DNA from: Adiantum capillus-veneris
Taxonomy: Eukaryota; Streptophyta; Polypodiopsida; Polypodiales; Pteridaceae
DNA length: 64,000 nucleotides
Assembly: GCA_014529385.2 (NCBI GenBank)
Contig: CM043971.1
Coordinates: forward strand, 97,248,485-97,312,484
Direction of reading: 5' to 3'
The position numbers and the translations under genes are program-made. The notes beneath the pieces were generated by a model. That model was not told the DNA's origin and did not search any database. It worked only from the letters and a program-made list of their open reading frames with translations. Of the stretch, positions 34,357 to 45,345 are shown piece by piece (positions within the stretch are counted from its first letter, which is position 1; each line of letters begins with the position of its first letter).

Positions 34357-36935
34357 TTACTTTCTTGGAGGAGGGTTCATAGAATTGGTAGCCTTTAGAA
34401 GTTTTAGAATATTCAATACAGATAAGTTTAGGTTTAGACGCATCAAGCTTTGTTTTTGTTTCTTTGGGAACATGAATATAAGCAATACATCCAAAAGTTT
34501 GAAAATGAGATTCAGAAGGAATTTTACATGTCCATGTTGTGTGGGTATCTTAACCGAAGGAGTAGTAGTAGGAAGATGATTATGAATGAATATTGTTGTC
34601 GAAGTAGCTTCAACCCAAAAAACATGAGACAACCCAAAATGAATCAATATACGTCTTACATGTTGAGATGAATATGAAATAGTGTGCTCATGATGAATAC
34701 CACTGTCAAGAGAGTAACATGCAAACTCTCAAGAAACATATTTTCCTCCTTTGCCACTACAAAGTTTCTTGAGATGATGACCAATTTGAAGTTCTACATC
34801 CTTGTTTGTCTAAGCAAAAAATTAGTAGTATACCATGAGTAAACATCAATAAACATAGTAAAGTAGCTACGTTGTGATCTTAATGAAGGTAGAGGTCTGC
34901 ATATATTAGTATGACCAATCCAATATATCATGAAAATGAGTTGTATTTGAGAGAGGAAAGGGTTTGCGATTGTGTTTTCCAAGAGCACAAAACTCACACA
35001 TTCCCATCTGGGGATGAGCTTTAAGATACATGCCATGAACAAGGTCACGATGATAAAGATCAAGGAGTTTTGAGAAATCAGCATAAACAAAGCAATGTTG
35101 CCATACCTTGCAATCATGATTACTTTGAGCAATGACAACATTTTCTACAACATCATTGAGATATAATTCAAACAGATTATCATTTTGAGAAGAAATTGCA
35201 ATAGTCTATTCAATACAATATTTGGTATGATCAAATCCAACAAACAAACCAAGATCAGCAAGTCTAACAACTGAAAGAAGATTACAAAAGAAGATTACGT
35301 TGAAGATCTAGAGCATGTAGCACCCCTTGCAAAACTCAAGTGAAAGAAGATAAGGTACCAAGATATAAATCTCCAATACGCTTTACTTATTAAGTCGTAT
35401 CATTAGCAAGAGAAGCAACACATTGAACATGTAGTGGATGATAGTTATGTAAAAATGAGATTGATATGTCGTATTTTCTATAGCACGTGAGTCAATAATA
35501 AAAATTGAACCAGCATGTACATGAAGTATTCTGTCTAGAGGCACTAAATATAAAACACAGTTTGTTTTTGGTACATTATTAGTATGATGTTCAATACAAT
35601 ATTCTCTATTGCAATCTATGTCGAATTGACACTTGAAGCACATGTGAGTGGGATGATCAGATTGTCCACAATAATCACAAGAAGAAGAGGAATTTCTGGA
35701 TAAACCTAGTTGTTTAGTGATAATTTTGTGCTCTTCATCATATTGGCATGCCCAACAATCATCTTTAGTATTTCCATTTTTTATGCAATAAGATCAGTGC
35801 TTGTTAGGAAATTTGGGACAAGAGAAAATATTACCACGATGACAATCTCTGTGATTTCCTCACTGAAATGGACGTTTTTGAATATAAAAATCATGCTCCA
35901 ACAGTTGTGACTCAATCTCTTGTTGTGAAATCATAGCTACATCATTACGAGCATTACACCATTTTTGTCGTGAAGAGTATTCAATTAAAGATATACAGGT
36001 TTGATCAAAATCCATATTGTTCTTTTTAAAAAGAATGGAAAAAATTATATCATAGGAAGAGTCCTTCACGGTAACAAGGAGAAGTGTAATCAACTATTTT
36101 TGTGGAACAGGATCATCAACAACAGCAAATTGATTAATAATAGATCTAAAAGACTCAATGTGTCCCGTCATAGCAATGTCAACTTTATATTGTAACTTGG
36201 TAATAAAACCTCTCAAATAAAGTTTTTTTTTCTCGAAGGGTGCACTATGTAGTCATGCTAATGTATAACATGAGTTCGAAAGGAGGGGTTTTCAAATGCA
36301 AAACACTAAGGCAATTTAACAGAGATACATTAAAATAAGGGGTTTTTATATTTGGTTTTGGAAAAAAATTTCTAAAATAAAGGGTCATTTTATTCATCCA
36401 GACATGTTAAAAGAGGGGTTTTTTTAATACCTCACGAATGTACATTATACAGGGGGTACTGAATAGTGAACCCAGCGAGTATTTTTGTAACAGAATTCTT
36501 TTTAAAGTTTGAAATAAGGTACTTCCATACATCGTGGGAAGTAGGAAGTTTATACACATCAAGCAAAAGAGAATCAATAAGAGCAGAAAGAATATACAAA
36601 TTAGCTTCTTTATCACACAGCTACCAATCTGTATACACAAGTTGCTAGTCTTTGAATACAGGTCCTTCAATGATAAGAATATTATCATGATCCGGATCAA
36701 TAGGTTGAGATGGACATACATGATTTCCAAGAACAACGTCAGAGAGTTCATATCCTTCAAGAATTAACAAAATCTTTGCTTTCCAAATAGAAAATCCTTG
36801 GCCCTGAAAAGGAGGAACAGAACGTTGGAGAGAAGGAAATCCATTGACCAAATTAGTCATAGCCATATCTGGTTGTAAGAAGACGTATAAGATAAGATTG
36901 CAAAATCTACACACCATATATGAAGAAAGCCGCAA
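34357..36935 (-). pseudogene. gag: Copia element G, gag, protease and integrase
   Basis: Gag starts near 36870-36935 with F-Q-G-Q-G-F-S-I-W-K-A-K-I and continues in a frame with L-Y-I-L-S-A-L-I-D and H-D-V-W-K-Y-L (about 36490-36620). A 250-bp inverted-repeat insert (36232-36481) splits it. A CCHC knuckle follows (C-D-Y-C-G-Q-S-D-H-P-T-H-M-C, about 35640-35685). Then comes a protease site I-I-D-S-R-A, where Arg replaces the essential Gly of D-S-G-A (about 35490). Integrase pieces (M-G-M-C-E-F-C-A-L-G-K around 34980 and V-F-W-V-E-A around 34610) are broken by frameshifts. Confidence 0.7.
36232..36481. mobile_element. MITE-like inverted-repeat element, copy 1 (250 bp) in gag of G
   Basis: The reverse complement of this block matches 41087-41333 over its full length. 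Both ends carry an imperfect inverted repeat of about 14 bases (CTCGAAGGGTGCAC at the left, CTCGCTGGGTTCAC read inward from the right). There is no coding capacity. The flanking 8-mers are TTTTTTTT and TATTTTTG, a weak match to an 8-base target duplication. It interrupts the gag frame of element G. Confidence 0.75.
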
Positions 36936-37294
36936 TTGAGGATGAGAGAGAAATATTGTAGTCGTACTTTGCCAATAATTAACAAAAGAAGTATGCTCAA
37001 CGAATATTCAAAGATGATGAGAGACGGCACCCAAAAAAGAAAGTAAAAGGAGACGACAATATTAAAGGAGTCCTCAAAATAGAGTGACGTGAGACTCAAG
37101 ATAGGCCACCACAATATGAATAGTAAAACATTAAATTTATTCAAAAACGTTGATGCTAAAACTAGCAAAATGATCGCGGACTCTTCACAAAGACAAAACC
37201 TATGTCAAGCTTGATTTTACTAAAAACAGTCTAACTTTCTACTGCAAACTCCGTTTTCTACACTACACCTCAGCACTCAAATCAAAGAGCACGA
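36936..37294 (-). other. Leader of element G (first part)
   Basis: Between the gag start and the insertion point of element E. There are no long frames of interest. The leader continues on the other side of E at 43752-44031 and ends at a primer-binding-like site. Confidence 0.45.
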
Positions 37295-37611
37295 TGTTGT
37301 GGCACTTTGCTAGAATGGGAAAAAAGATATGAATCTGCATACATATTTGAGGTTTTGCCAAACTTATGGACAATGTTAGTGGTTGTCATGTCAGCAAGAG
37401 GACTGAGATGTATGCTAAATGTGGGTTTCGGTGCCTAGAAATGGAGCTACTGCCTTCAAGCCTAGTTGTAGTGATGCTGCCAAAATGTGATTTTATAAGA
37501 CAAATTTGTAGTGTTTGATGTGCTCTCCATGCCTATCTTTAGGCTTGTCAATCAGAGCTACGGTTAAAAAGTTATGGCAGTTTGAAGGTGGGATTGATTG
37601 CAGATCTGAGC
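37295..37611 (+). repeat. Truncated 5' LTR of element E
   Basis: Starts TGTTGTGGCACTTTGC and follows the first 317 bases of the 3' LTR (42402-42719), sharing TTGCCAAACTTATGGACAAT and TGATGTGCTCTCCATGCCTA. It breaks off after CAGATCTGAG. Confidence 0.8.
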
Positions 37612-37639
37612 CGGATTGGGTAGTTGCAGGCTCAAGAGC

Positions 37640-38615
37640 GCCTCCCTCCTATCCCACCTGATGTCTCAATGGATGAGGCCAAGAAGGAGAAAAAGGTGGA
37701 AAAATCACGAGGTCCTTCATATAACCTGAGATCTGATATTGAATAGGCTACTGATGTGAGAAAGGTACTTGAGGAGCGCATTCTAAATAGTAGGGTGGAG
37801 ATCACCCTAGGTGAGATCCTTGGTATTGCAAAACAAGAATTTCATGACAGTATCATTGATCTCATGAAGAGAAAGCACCAAATATTGTATGGACCTAAAA
37901 ACGACCCAAACAGGACACAGGGGGTGCATAGCATTTATGAAAAAATTGAAGCTATTTTGGGTAGTGTTAATGAAGAAGAACTAGGTGAAGATGAATGGGG
38001 AAGCATAGTCACCAACAATGAGCTTCCAAGATGGGTAAAGCATGTCAAATTTTATGAGGATGAGTATGGAGAAGATGTACCTTGCAGCCATTTTACACAA
38101 AATCATTGGGTCAAGGCTACTACTGGAACTTTGGTAAAGGTAGGTGATTCGAAGGAGCCAGTTGTTGCATTAGTAGATCATGGGTCAGAAGTAAACCTTA
38201 CGTCAAAGAGCTCATTCTTGAAAGGAAAGTGGCATGTTGATGTAGGACATGGGTGACGTATCCGGTCTGCGAATGCACAATCAGGGGATTTGTATGGTGC
38301 ATGCCCTAATTTAAAATAACCATAGGGGATGTAAGCGATGAACAAATTTTTTTTGTACAGGATCACTCTATATATCCAGTCATCTTAGGGAAACCTTACA
38401 TTACAGCGGTGAGGATGGAAACCAAGGTTTTGGATGATGGATTCGTGTATGCTAGAATCAAAAGTCGTGATGATAAGAAAGCGGTTCAATTTATGAATGT
38501 TTGTGTGGATCATGCCAGGAATAGGGATACCTCAAGAGATCATCCATTACCAAGGTTGATGAAAGAATTCAAAGAGAACAGGGGTTTTCAGGATTTATTC
38601 CAAGTGCCATTGTAA
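37640..38615 (+). pseudogene. pol: End of gag and aspartic protease of element E
   Basis: Frame 37756-38256 holds a lysine/glutamate-rich linker with the same V-L-E-E-x-x-L-N-S-x-V-E block as element A, then V-A-L-V-D-H-G-S-E-V-N-L (D at 38176), the protease active-site loop in D-H-G-S form. After a stop, Y-P-V-I-L-G-K-P-Y-I (about 38380) is the C-terminal retropepsin motif. The frame continues in pieces to 38615. Confidence 0.7.
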
Positions 38616-39145
38616 AGCAGGACTATGATGATGCTTTGGAGAAAAGTTCTCTTGCTGACAGCGGATGTTTACAGAGAGACTTTTTCTTCAAGATTTTTGG
38701 GATTGGCTTCAGAGGGTTTGGTATGTTACACAAAATTCAATGATTTGCGCAAGTGGGAGAGGCAACATGTGTGCAATGTACAAGGTATACTTTGAGGATG
38801 TGAAATACTGGAACCAGAAGAAGCAATTTCAGGTATTTTTGAAGAATACGTGTTTGTAAATACAATGGGGGAATTGGATATAGTCATACAATCTGATGAT
38901 CAAGCTGGGATTGATATGGTTAAGGTAACATGTACGATTTAATTTTTCAATTATTCAAAGAAGAGTTGGATGCAGAAGAGGTACAAGTGAATACAAAATA
39001 CAAAACAGTGGCAAAAAAGGTCAAGCATGTGGCAATTCCATTGCCAAAAGAGAGTGATACAGTTATGGAGAAGGCATCTCAACAGTCTATTCTTTGAGAT
39101 CTAGGTAAAATTGGGCATTCAGTTACTAAAGAAACTCTACAAAAA

Positions 39146-40680
39146 TTGAAGATAGTAGATGCATATTTTCTAAATCAAGAGGTAATAGAATGTTTTTTAG
39201 AAATGTTAAAGAAGCATGGAAAATCTTTTTTTTTTCAACCAGGTGAGATTGATTGTGTGGATCCTAGTGTGGTAGCTGCAATGGTGATATTTACTATTCC
39301 GCACTTGCCTTGGAATTTGCGGCATATTCCATGCTCCAAAGGCTCATCTTCCTAAGTTGGTTGATCTATTAAATGATAAGATTAAGATGGGCATTTTGGA
39401 ACCCTCATGTGTCCCTTACTCTAATAGGTGGTTTATAGTCCCCAAGAAGAATGGTACATTGATATTCATACAGGGTATGCATCTAGTTAACAAGGTAACT
39501 ATCAAAAATTTAAGAATAGGTCTAGTGGTTGATGACTTTGTAGAGGCTTTTGTAGGTAGAGCATCTATTCCATGGGATACTTGTATTTGGGCTATTATCA
39601 ATTTCAACTAGCTATGGAAAGCAAGGATCTGACAACCATGCATACTCCTTTGGGATTAGTAAGAATGTGTACTTTGCCACAGGGTGCAACTAATTCGGTT
39701 GCTCATATGATGAATGGGATGAATAAAGTGTTGTGGGATTTCATTCCTCAAATTACCGTTGCCTTTTATTGACGATGTGCCGATTAAAGGATGTGAAGAG
39801 GATGAAAAGTATGAAGCCAAAGATAAGACAGTTTGTGGCTAACCATATTGTTGATTATGACAGGATGTTTATCAAAGCTCAAGGAGGTCAACCTTACACT
39901 CTCATGCCAAAAGTATATCTTTGGGCTCAAAGAAGTTTTGATTGTAGGACACTTATGTGGAGTGGCTGGTAGAAGACCAACCCCTGCCAAAGTGGATGCT
40001 ATTCAAAGGATGAAAGAGACATGCAATTCCATTATAGAAGTGCGGAGATTCTTAGGTGCATGTGTATTTTACTTGATATGGTTACCCCATTTTCACATGT
40101 TACAGAGGTTTTATACCAATTTCTTAGAAAAGGATAGAAGTTTTTTTGGAAAGAAGAACACTTGAAGGCTATTTGCAAATTGAAGATGATGTTACAAGAG
40201 GCTCCTACATTGAGGAAAGAAGACTATAAAAGCGGGAAGCCAATTATTGTGATGGTTGACATGAGCCCTACAGGTATTAGGTGGGATATTGAACAAGATG
40301 ATGAACAAGGAAGAAGGTATGTAGTTCAATTCAGTGCTAAAGTATTAAGTGTTTGACAAAGATCATATCCACAGGTAAAAAGGAAACTTTGGGGCGTAGC
40401 AACTGCACTGATGTGCGACAAGGAGTACTTTATTGGTGCATCCATAATAGTGGAGACAAATTGTTACCATTACTTGGGATGATTACAAGTTGTCCTACAC
40501 CAGATATAGCTATGCTACATTGGATTGCATATATTAAGTCATTAAATCCTGAGTTTCATCACATTGTAGGTAAGGAAAATCCAATAGCTGATATGTTGTC
40601 CGGGGCCAGATTTGAGGATGAGGAGACTATGATTTCAGAAAATGAAGACGTGGGCTTGCATTTCTTTACCTCTACATAAA
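39146..40680 (+). pseudogene. pol: Reverse transcriptase and RNase H of element E
   Basis: RT is spread over four frames. It has V-P-K-K-N-G-T (39432), V-V-D-D-F-V-E-A-F, Q-F-Q-L-A-M-E-S-K-D-L-T-T-M, L-P-Q-G-A-T-N-S-V-A-H-M-M-N and then, one frame over, P-F-I-D-D-V-P-I-K-G-C with both catalytic Asp present (39765-39776). The connection follows (F-L-G-A-C-V-F-Y-L-I-W). RNase H has V-M-V-D-M-S-P-T-G (about 40252) and I-A-D-M-L-S-G-A (about 40585). An in-frame TGA near 40356 and several frameshifts disable it. Confidence 0.8.
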
Positions 40681-40799
40681 TGCATGGAGAATGTAAAAGT
40701 ATGGTTTATGCATTGCAATCCTTGCAGAGAATAATTATGACGGTGAATGGCTACTGATTGGAAAATATTTGAGTACACTGAAAAAGCAGGATGGATGAA

Positions 40800-42357
40800 C
40801 CGATCAAGAGCTTAAGTGAATCCGTAAGAAGGCTTATGGGTATTTCTTGCAGGATGGGCTTTTATGGAATCATCCAAAGAAACAAAGAGGAACCCCTCAA
40901 CGAGTGGTTTGTGATAGGGTAATACAACTCCAAGTACTTAAGGAAATCCATGAGTCATTATGGGCAAGTCACAGGGGAGTTTGGGCCACTTTTGCTAAAT
41001 CAAAGATCGATATTGAAGTGAATGTATAAAGATGTGGTACACTTTGTTGAAACTTGTAATGTATGTCAAATGTACTCAAATATAAACTCGAGGGGTTCAC
41101 CGTTCAGTGCCCCCTATATAGCGTGCATTCGCAGGGTATTAAAAAAAACCCTCGTTTAACATGTCTGAATGAATAAAATGACCCCTTGTTTTATGATTTT
41201 TTTCCAAAATTGAATATAAAAACCCCTTATTTTAATGTATGTCTGTTAAATTGCCTAATTTTTTTTCATTTTAAAACCCCTCCTATCGAACTCACGTTAT
41301 ACATTAACATGATTACATAGTGCACCCCCCTAGAATGTAAAGCACCATGATGGGTTACATCCAACATTCCCGTGTGTATGCATTACAAATGGGTAGTCGA
41401 TTTAATTACAATGCCCATAAGATTATGGAAAATGAGGTACATTGTGCTTGCCAAGGAACATTTGACAAACCAGGCTGTAGGGAGGGCTTTGTGAACCAAA
41501 GCTACAAGTGCAGTATGCAAGTTTTAACTTAAAGATGTAATATGCAGATATGGATGTGTTGGTAAAATTACGGCGGATAGAGGAGAACTCGATGTTGATG
41601 AGGCGAGAGCTTTTTCTTCTTGTCTAGGTATTAAGTTATCTCTCACTATCGCATATAACCCGGAAGGAAATGGTAAAAGTGAGAGGGGACGTCCCCCCAT
41701 TATCAAGGCATTGGCTAAAGCATGCAAAGGACGTATTGGTGATTGGCCTCCATTGCTACCATATGCTTTATGGGCTAACTGTACCACACATAGTACTATT
41801 ACAGGATTCATGCCATGAGAGATGATGTATGGTCAAAAACATGTTATGCCTCTTAAGGAGACAATTGCTTCCTGGAGTATATTGCCTTGGGATACAGAGA
41901 TGAGCAGAGAAAATTTACTTGCTTTGAGGATTCAACAACTAGAAAGGAGAAATGAGGATGTGGAAACTGCAAGGGAAAAATAAGGAATGCTCGTTTAAAG
42001 AGCAAAGATGCTTTTGGAAAACGACATAGACTAAGACCAAACACTATTCAAGAAGGGAATTGGGTTCTGGTTTATGATAGCAATTAAGATAATCAATACA
42101 CAGCTATGTGCAAAATGGTTAAGTGGTGGTTTGGCCCCTATGTGGTCAAACATGCTTTTCCTAATGCTACCTACAAGTTACATGAAATGGATGGCACAGA
42201 GTGAAAGGTCCCAATTGTAGGTAAATGTGTCAAATTGTATAAAAAACGGGATGTTAAGCTTCAAATTGGAGATGGAGACTTCAATGTGCATGAAGATATG
42301 GATTTAGATGATGAAGGTGCGTCTTCTGATGATGATGTTTCCTTGAAGGACTTCTAA
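40800..42357 (+). pseudogene. pol: Integrase of element E, split by a MITE-like insert
   Basis: Zinc finger half: W-A-S-H-R-G-V-W-A-T-F, then C-N-V-C-Q-M-Y (to about 41080). After the insert the core follows, with T-A-D-R-G-E-L-D (about 41570) and N-G-K-S-E (about 41675), so the second Asp and the Glu are present about 34 residues apart. L-P-Y-A-L-W-A and M-M-Y-G-Q-K-H-V-M-P come next. The C-terminal region has G-N-W-V-L-V-Y-D-S-like sequence and an acidic tail ending at TAA 42355-42357. Confidence 0.75.
41087..41333. mobile_element. MITE-like inverted-repeat element, copy 2 (247 bp) in integrase of E
   Basis: It starts CTCGAGGGGTTCAC and ends GTGCACCCCCCTAG, inverted ends matching at 11 of 14 bases. 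It is flanked by AATATAAA (41079-41086) and AATGTAAA (41334-41341), an 8-base duplication with one difference. Comparison with the uninterrupted integrase of element A shows the host sequence resumes right there. An 8-base duplication points to the hAT group. Confidence 0.8.
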
Positions 42358-42401
42358 AGATTGGCACATACAGAAGGATGTGCAGGTTTAGAGCACGTGG
42401 A

Positions 42402-43751
42402 TGTTGTGACACTTTGCGGCCATGGGTGAAAGATATAAATCTACATACATATCTGAGTTTTTGCCAAACTTATGGACAATGTTAGTGGGTGTTATGTCAG
42501 CAAGGGGACTAAGATGTATGCTAAATGTGGGTTTTGGTGCCTAGAAATGGAGCTATTTCCTACAAGCGGAGTTGTAGTGATGTTGCCCAAATGTGGTGTT
42601 ATAATACAAATTTGTAGTGTTTGATGTGCTCTCCATGCCTATCTTTACGGCTCGTCAATCGAAGCTACGGTTAAGAAGTTATGGTAGTTTGAAGCTGGGA
42701 TTGATTGCAGATCTGAGCAGCATCAGAGGTGAAGCAAATGCATGGGCCTGAAGTTCTTATCATGTGTCTGCTGGTCTTTTCAGATTGGAAATCTGAGTCC
42801 TGGATGTTGAGTTACAATGATGTGAAGTTTCACTAGGGGCCAGGTTTTTGCCAGTTTGACCGCTTGAGAAGATGTGCCATCTAGAAGTTTCTAGAGCTTG
42901 ACAAAGTTTGTAGAGGTAGTGCTCAGCATATGGAGCTAGTGGAAAGTTACTGCTCATGAGTTGGATGCTCGGATAGCCCGGTACTACCAGCTGAAGTTGG
43001 TGCCAGACAACGGCTATGTGGTGCTAGATGTATTTTTGTAATTTCTTTTGGCAACTTGGGGGGGAGCCTTCTCAGCAAAGGGAGAAAGTTCAAGAGTGAG
43101 CTTGTTTTTGGGGAAGACAGGAAGAGTTCAAGGAGGGCTTCTTTGGGAAAAACAAAGAATCAAGGAAGGGTGTTTTGAGTATCTCTTTCTCGACCTTGAA
43201 GAGGAGTGATACAACAAATCACGAACGAGCTTCCTCTCTCTCTCTATCGATCTTGGGGATAGAATACTCAAGCAAGTTGATAGAAGGCGGGCAAATCTCG
43301 TCCGAGCATAGGGTGGAAGGAATTTTTCTTCGAAATTTTGGTAGGCAAAAGAGTTAAACAAGGTGAAGTATACTTGGCGATTTATGGATTGTTTTCATTG
43401 GGATTGGGTTATCTGAATAGGGGATTGCAAATCAACGGGCATACCGACGTTGGCATATGCAACTGATTTGTATCAAGGGTTCTAGATATTAGATTAATGG
43501 AAACATTTGTTGATTGTCAGTGTCAAATAAGTGTTAATATCTTTTCTAAAACTGGATTTTAACCATTACCTCTATTCTGATCTGTGATATTCTTCCACAA
43601 TTGCTCTCTAAGTATCAATATATCTTCCTTTTAACACCAAATCAATCCTAACCGCGCTTATTTTGCTTGGTTTGCACCTCGGCTTCTTCTCCGTCTACAG
43701 CCAGAAGTGCCGCGTTTCCCGGTCGACCCCGAAGACACGCGCACTCCGACA
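42402..43751 (+). repeat. 3' LTR of element E (1,350 bp)
   Basis: TGTTGTGACACTTTGC to CGCACTCCGACA. The first 317 bases repeat 37295-37611. The last 500 bases are also recognisable at 52900-53413, and the first 300 at 45040-45345, so this LTR family has at least four traces in the window. The small frames inside are not genes. Confidence 0.8.
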
Positions 43752-44031
43752 GTGAGTAGACAAACAAGTTTCGTCAAAGACCCTCAAAAATTGAGATGAA
43801 GTTAAGGGTATCAAAATACAAATCAACAAGTAAATAAAATCAACGATTCTCCACATCAATGATCAACAAACACTTATTATATTCCTGTTAACATAAAACA
43901 ATCACTATGAATAAGAACCAATCCTCAGAAATTAAATTTACAACACTTATGAATCTTAGAAGAAAACTGCATACACATGCTCTGTTTCTTCTCCATCAAT
44001 CAAATCATCACGTGTTATCGCTTTGATATTA
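43752..44031 (-). other. Leader of element G (second part) with primer-binding-like site
   Basis: The minus strand reads TAATATCAAAGCG (44031-44019) directly after an LTR terminus ending in CAACA. It matches the copia initiator-Met site TGGTATCAGAGCC at 9 of 13 bases, and three of the four differences are G-to-A changes. It is the expected start of the minus-strand element G. Confidence 0.55.
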
Positions 44032-44412
44032 TGTTGAGATGTAGAGAAAAAGAAAGACGGACAGAGAGATGACACAAGAGACACACCATGTACGCCCCCC
44101 AAAGACTAATTCATATTGAGGACAAGATACATATATATAGGTGAGACCAAGTTGAGTAAAGTGAGCCATATAGCTCCAAAAGATACATAAATTTCACTCA
44201 CTAGTGATTCACACTAGATCATTGTACTATTTTACCTTTATGTCGTATTTTCCCATTTATGCTTTATAGATTTCTTATCTTGAGTTAATAAAGAAAAAGA
44301 AGTAGAAGGATTGCTTCCATGTGTGTCTGCGTGTGTGTGTGTGCACACGCACACACGCGCACACATGCACGCTTGCAATAGCTCAAGCTCTCTCCTTCTC
44401 TATATCTTAACA
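44032..44412. repeat. Copia LTR of 381 bp with long inverted ends, next to element G
   Basis: Starts TGTTGAGATGTAGAG and ends CTCTATATCTTAACA, which are inverted copies of each other with two mismatches. In plus orientation it has a TATA box (44132-44140) and AATAAA (about 44288). Its right half matches the LTR of F (31068-31261) in the same orientation. Yet the adjoining primer site belongs to the minus-strand element G. The strand is therefore ambiguous. It includes a (GT)n/(CA)n palindromic stretch at 44331-44360. Confidence 0.65.
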
Positions 44413-44990
44413 TCCTTATCCACTTCTCTTCTAACCAATTCACCTTTCACAACTTCGAATTGAGTGAACCAATCTAGTTCATAACTTAGCTTGCTATAAA
44501 TTCCCATTGTTTTTTAAAGTCACCAGTGCTATATTTTTTAATCAATCTCCATCCCAAATGCATGCATTGGATAATTGCACATAACTTTTGAGACTCTACT
44601 GATCAAATCTTATCATTTAGATTCAAAGTATACTACACTGCCAACTAGTCTACATCCATCTGGTAGAAAAAGTTATCGTTATCCTAGAAGTATGCGTTGG
44701 GATAAAGCCCCATGTGGCCGATTAGGCAAGGTGCCCGTCCATTGCACTTATTTTTTTATGTATATAATAGAATAAGGAACTCACATATACTAGGTGACTT
44801 TTTACCCTTGCAAACACAAGTCTCCTCTCCTTCTCTCTTCTCCATTGCTGCACACACAGACACATGCTCTCGCTTGTGCACTTCAACCGGTATCAGAGTC
44901 GGAGTGAAGGTCTTGCATCATTGCAACGTCGAGGCACAGAATGCGATGAAGATACAAAATTTCTAGCTTTGTTTTGTAGTAGAAATATGA
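44413..44990 (+). mobile_element. Copia LTR end and primer site (element H), truncated
   Basis: CGGTATCAGAGTC at 44888-44900 matches the copia initiator-Met primer site, preceded by an LTR-like stretch with TATATAATAGAATAAGG (44761-44777) and a CT-rich end. The left end of the LTR is not defined. The element stops about 100 bases later, where an LTR of the E family begins. No coding part is left. Confidence 0.55.
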
Positions 44991-45039
44991 CAGAGTAAAA
45001 AGGTAATTTTTAGCTTGGTTCTAAGATTATAACCAAAAT

Positions 45040-45345
45040 TGTTGTTCTTACGCTTTGTGGGCACGTTGTGAAAGACGTGAATGTTCATGCATTTTCAAAA
45101 TTTGCCAAGCTTATGAGCAATGCCAGGATCTTATATGACAATAAAATGACTAGAATGTATGTTAAATGTGGGTTTTGAGTCCATCAAACAAGGTTGTTTA
45201 TTGCAGGAAAAGGTGTAGTAGTTTTGTCAAAATGCGGTTTTACAGGCCAAAACTATAGTGCTTGGCATGATCTCCATGCTTGTCTTTGCAACTCATCAAT
45301 CAGAGTCAGGATGAGGAAGATATGGCCATTACAAGTATTTTTGGG
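45040..45345 (+). repeat. Diverged LTR fragment of the E family
   Basis: Follows the first 300 bases of the E LTR with many substitutions: TTTGCCAAGCTTATGAGCAA, AATGTATGTTAAATGTGGGTTTTG, GATCTCCATGCTTGTCTTTG and TCAATCAGAG stand in the same order and spacing as in 42470-42670. Confidence 0.65.

Larger units (their letters stand above)
37295..43751 (+). mobile_element. Ty3/gypsy element E, relative of A, with truncated 5' LTR
   Basis: A partial 5' LTR (37295-37611), protease, RT, RNase H, integrase, polypurine region and a 1,350-bp 3' LTR (42402-43751). Most of gag and about 1 kb of the 5' LTR are missing through a deletion at about 37611. It is inserted in the leader of copia element G. It carries many stops and frameshifts but keeps several catalytic residues that A has lost. 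It contains a MITE-like insert at 41087-41333. Confidence 0.8.

Noticed and set aside
44320-44370. GT/CA-rich stretch looking like a CRISPR- or palindrome-type repeat
   Set aside because: It is an alternating purine-pyrimidine microsatellite inside a copia LTR; no spaced repeats.
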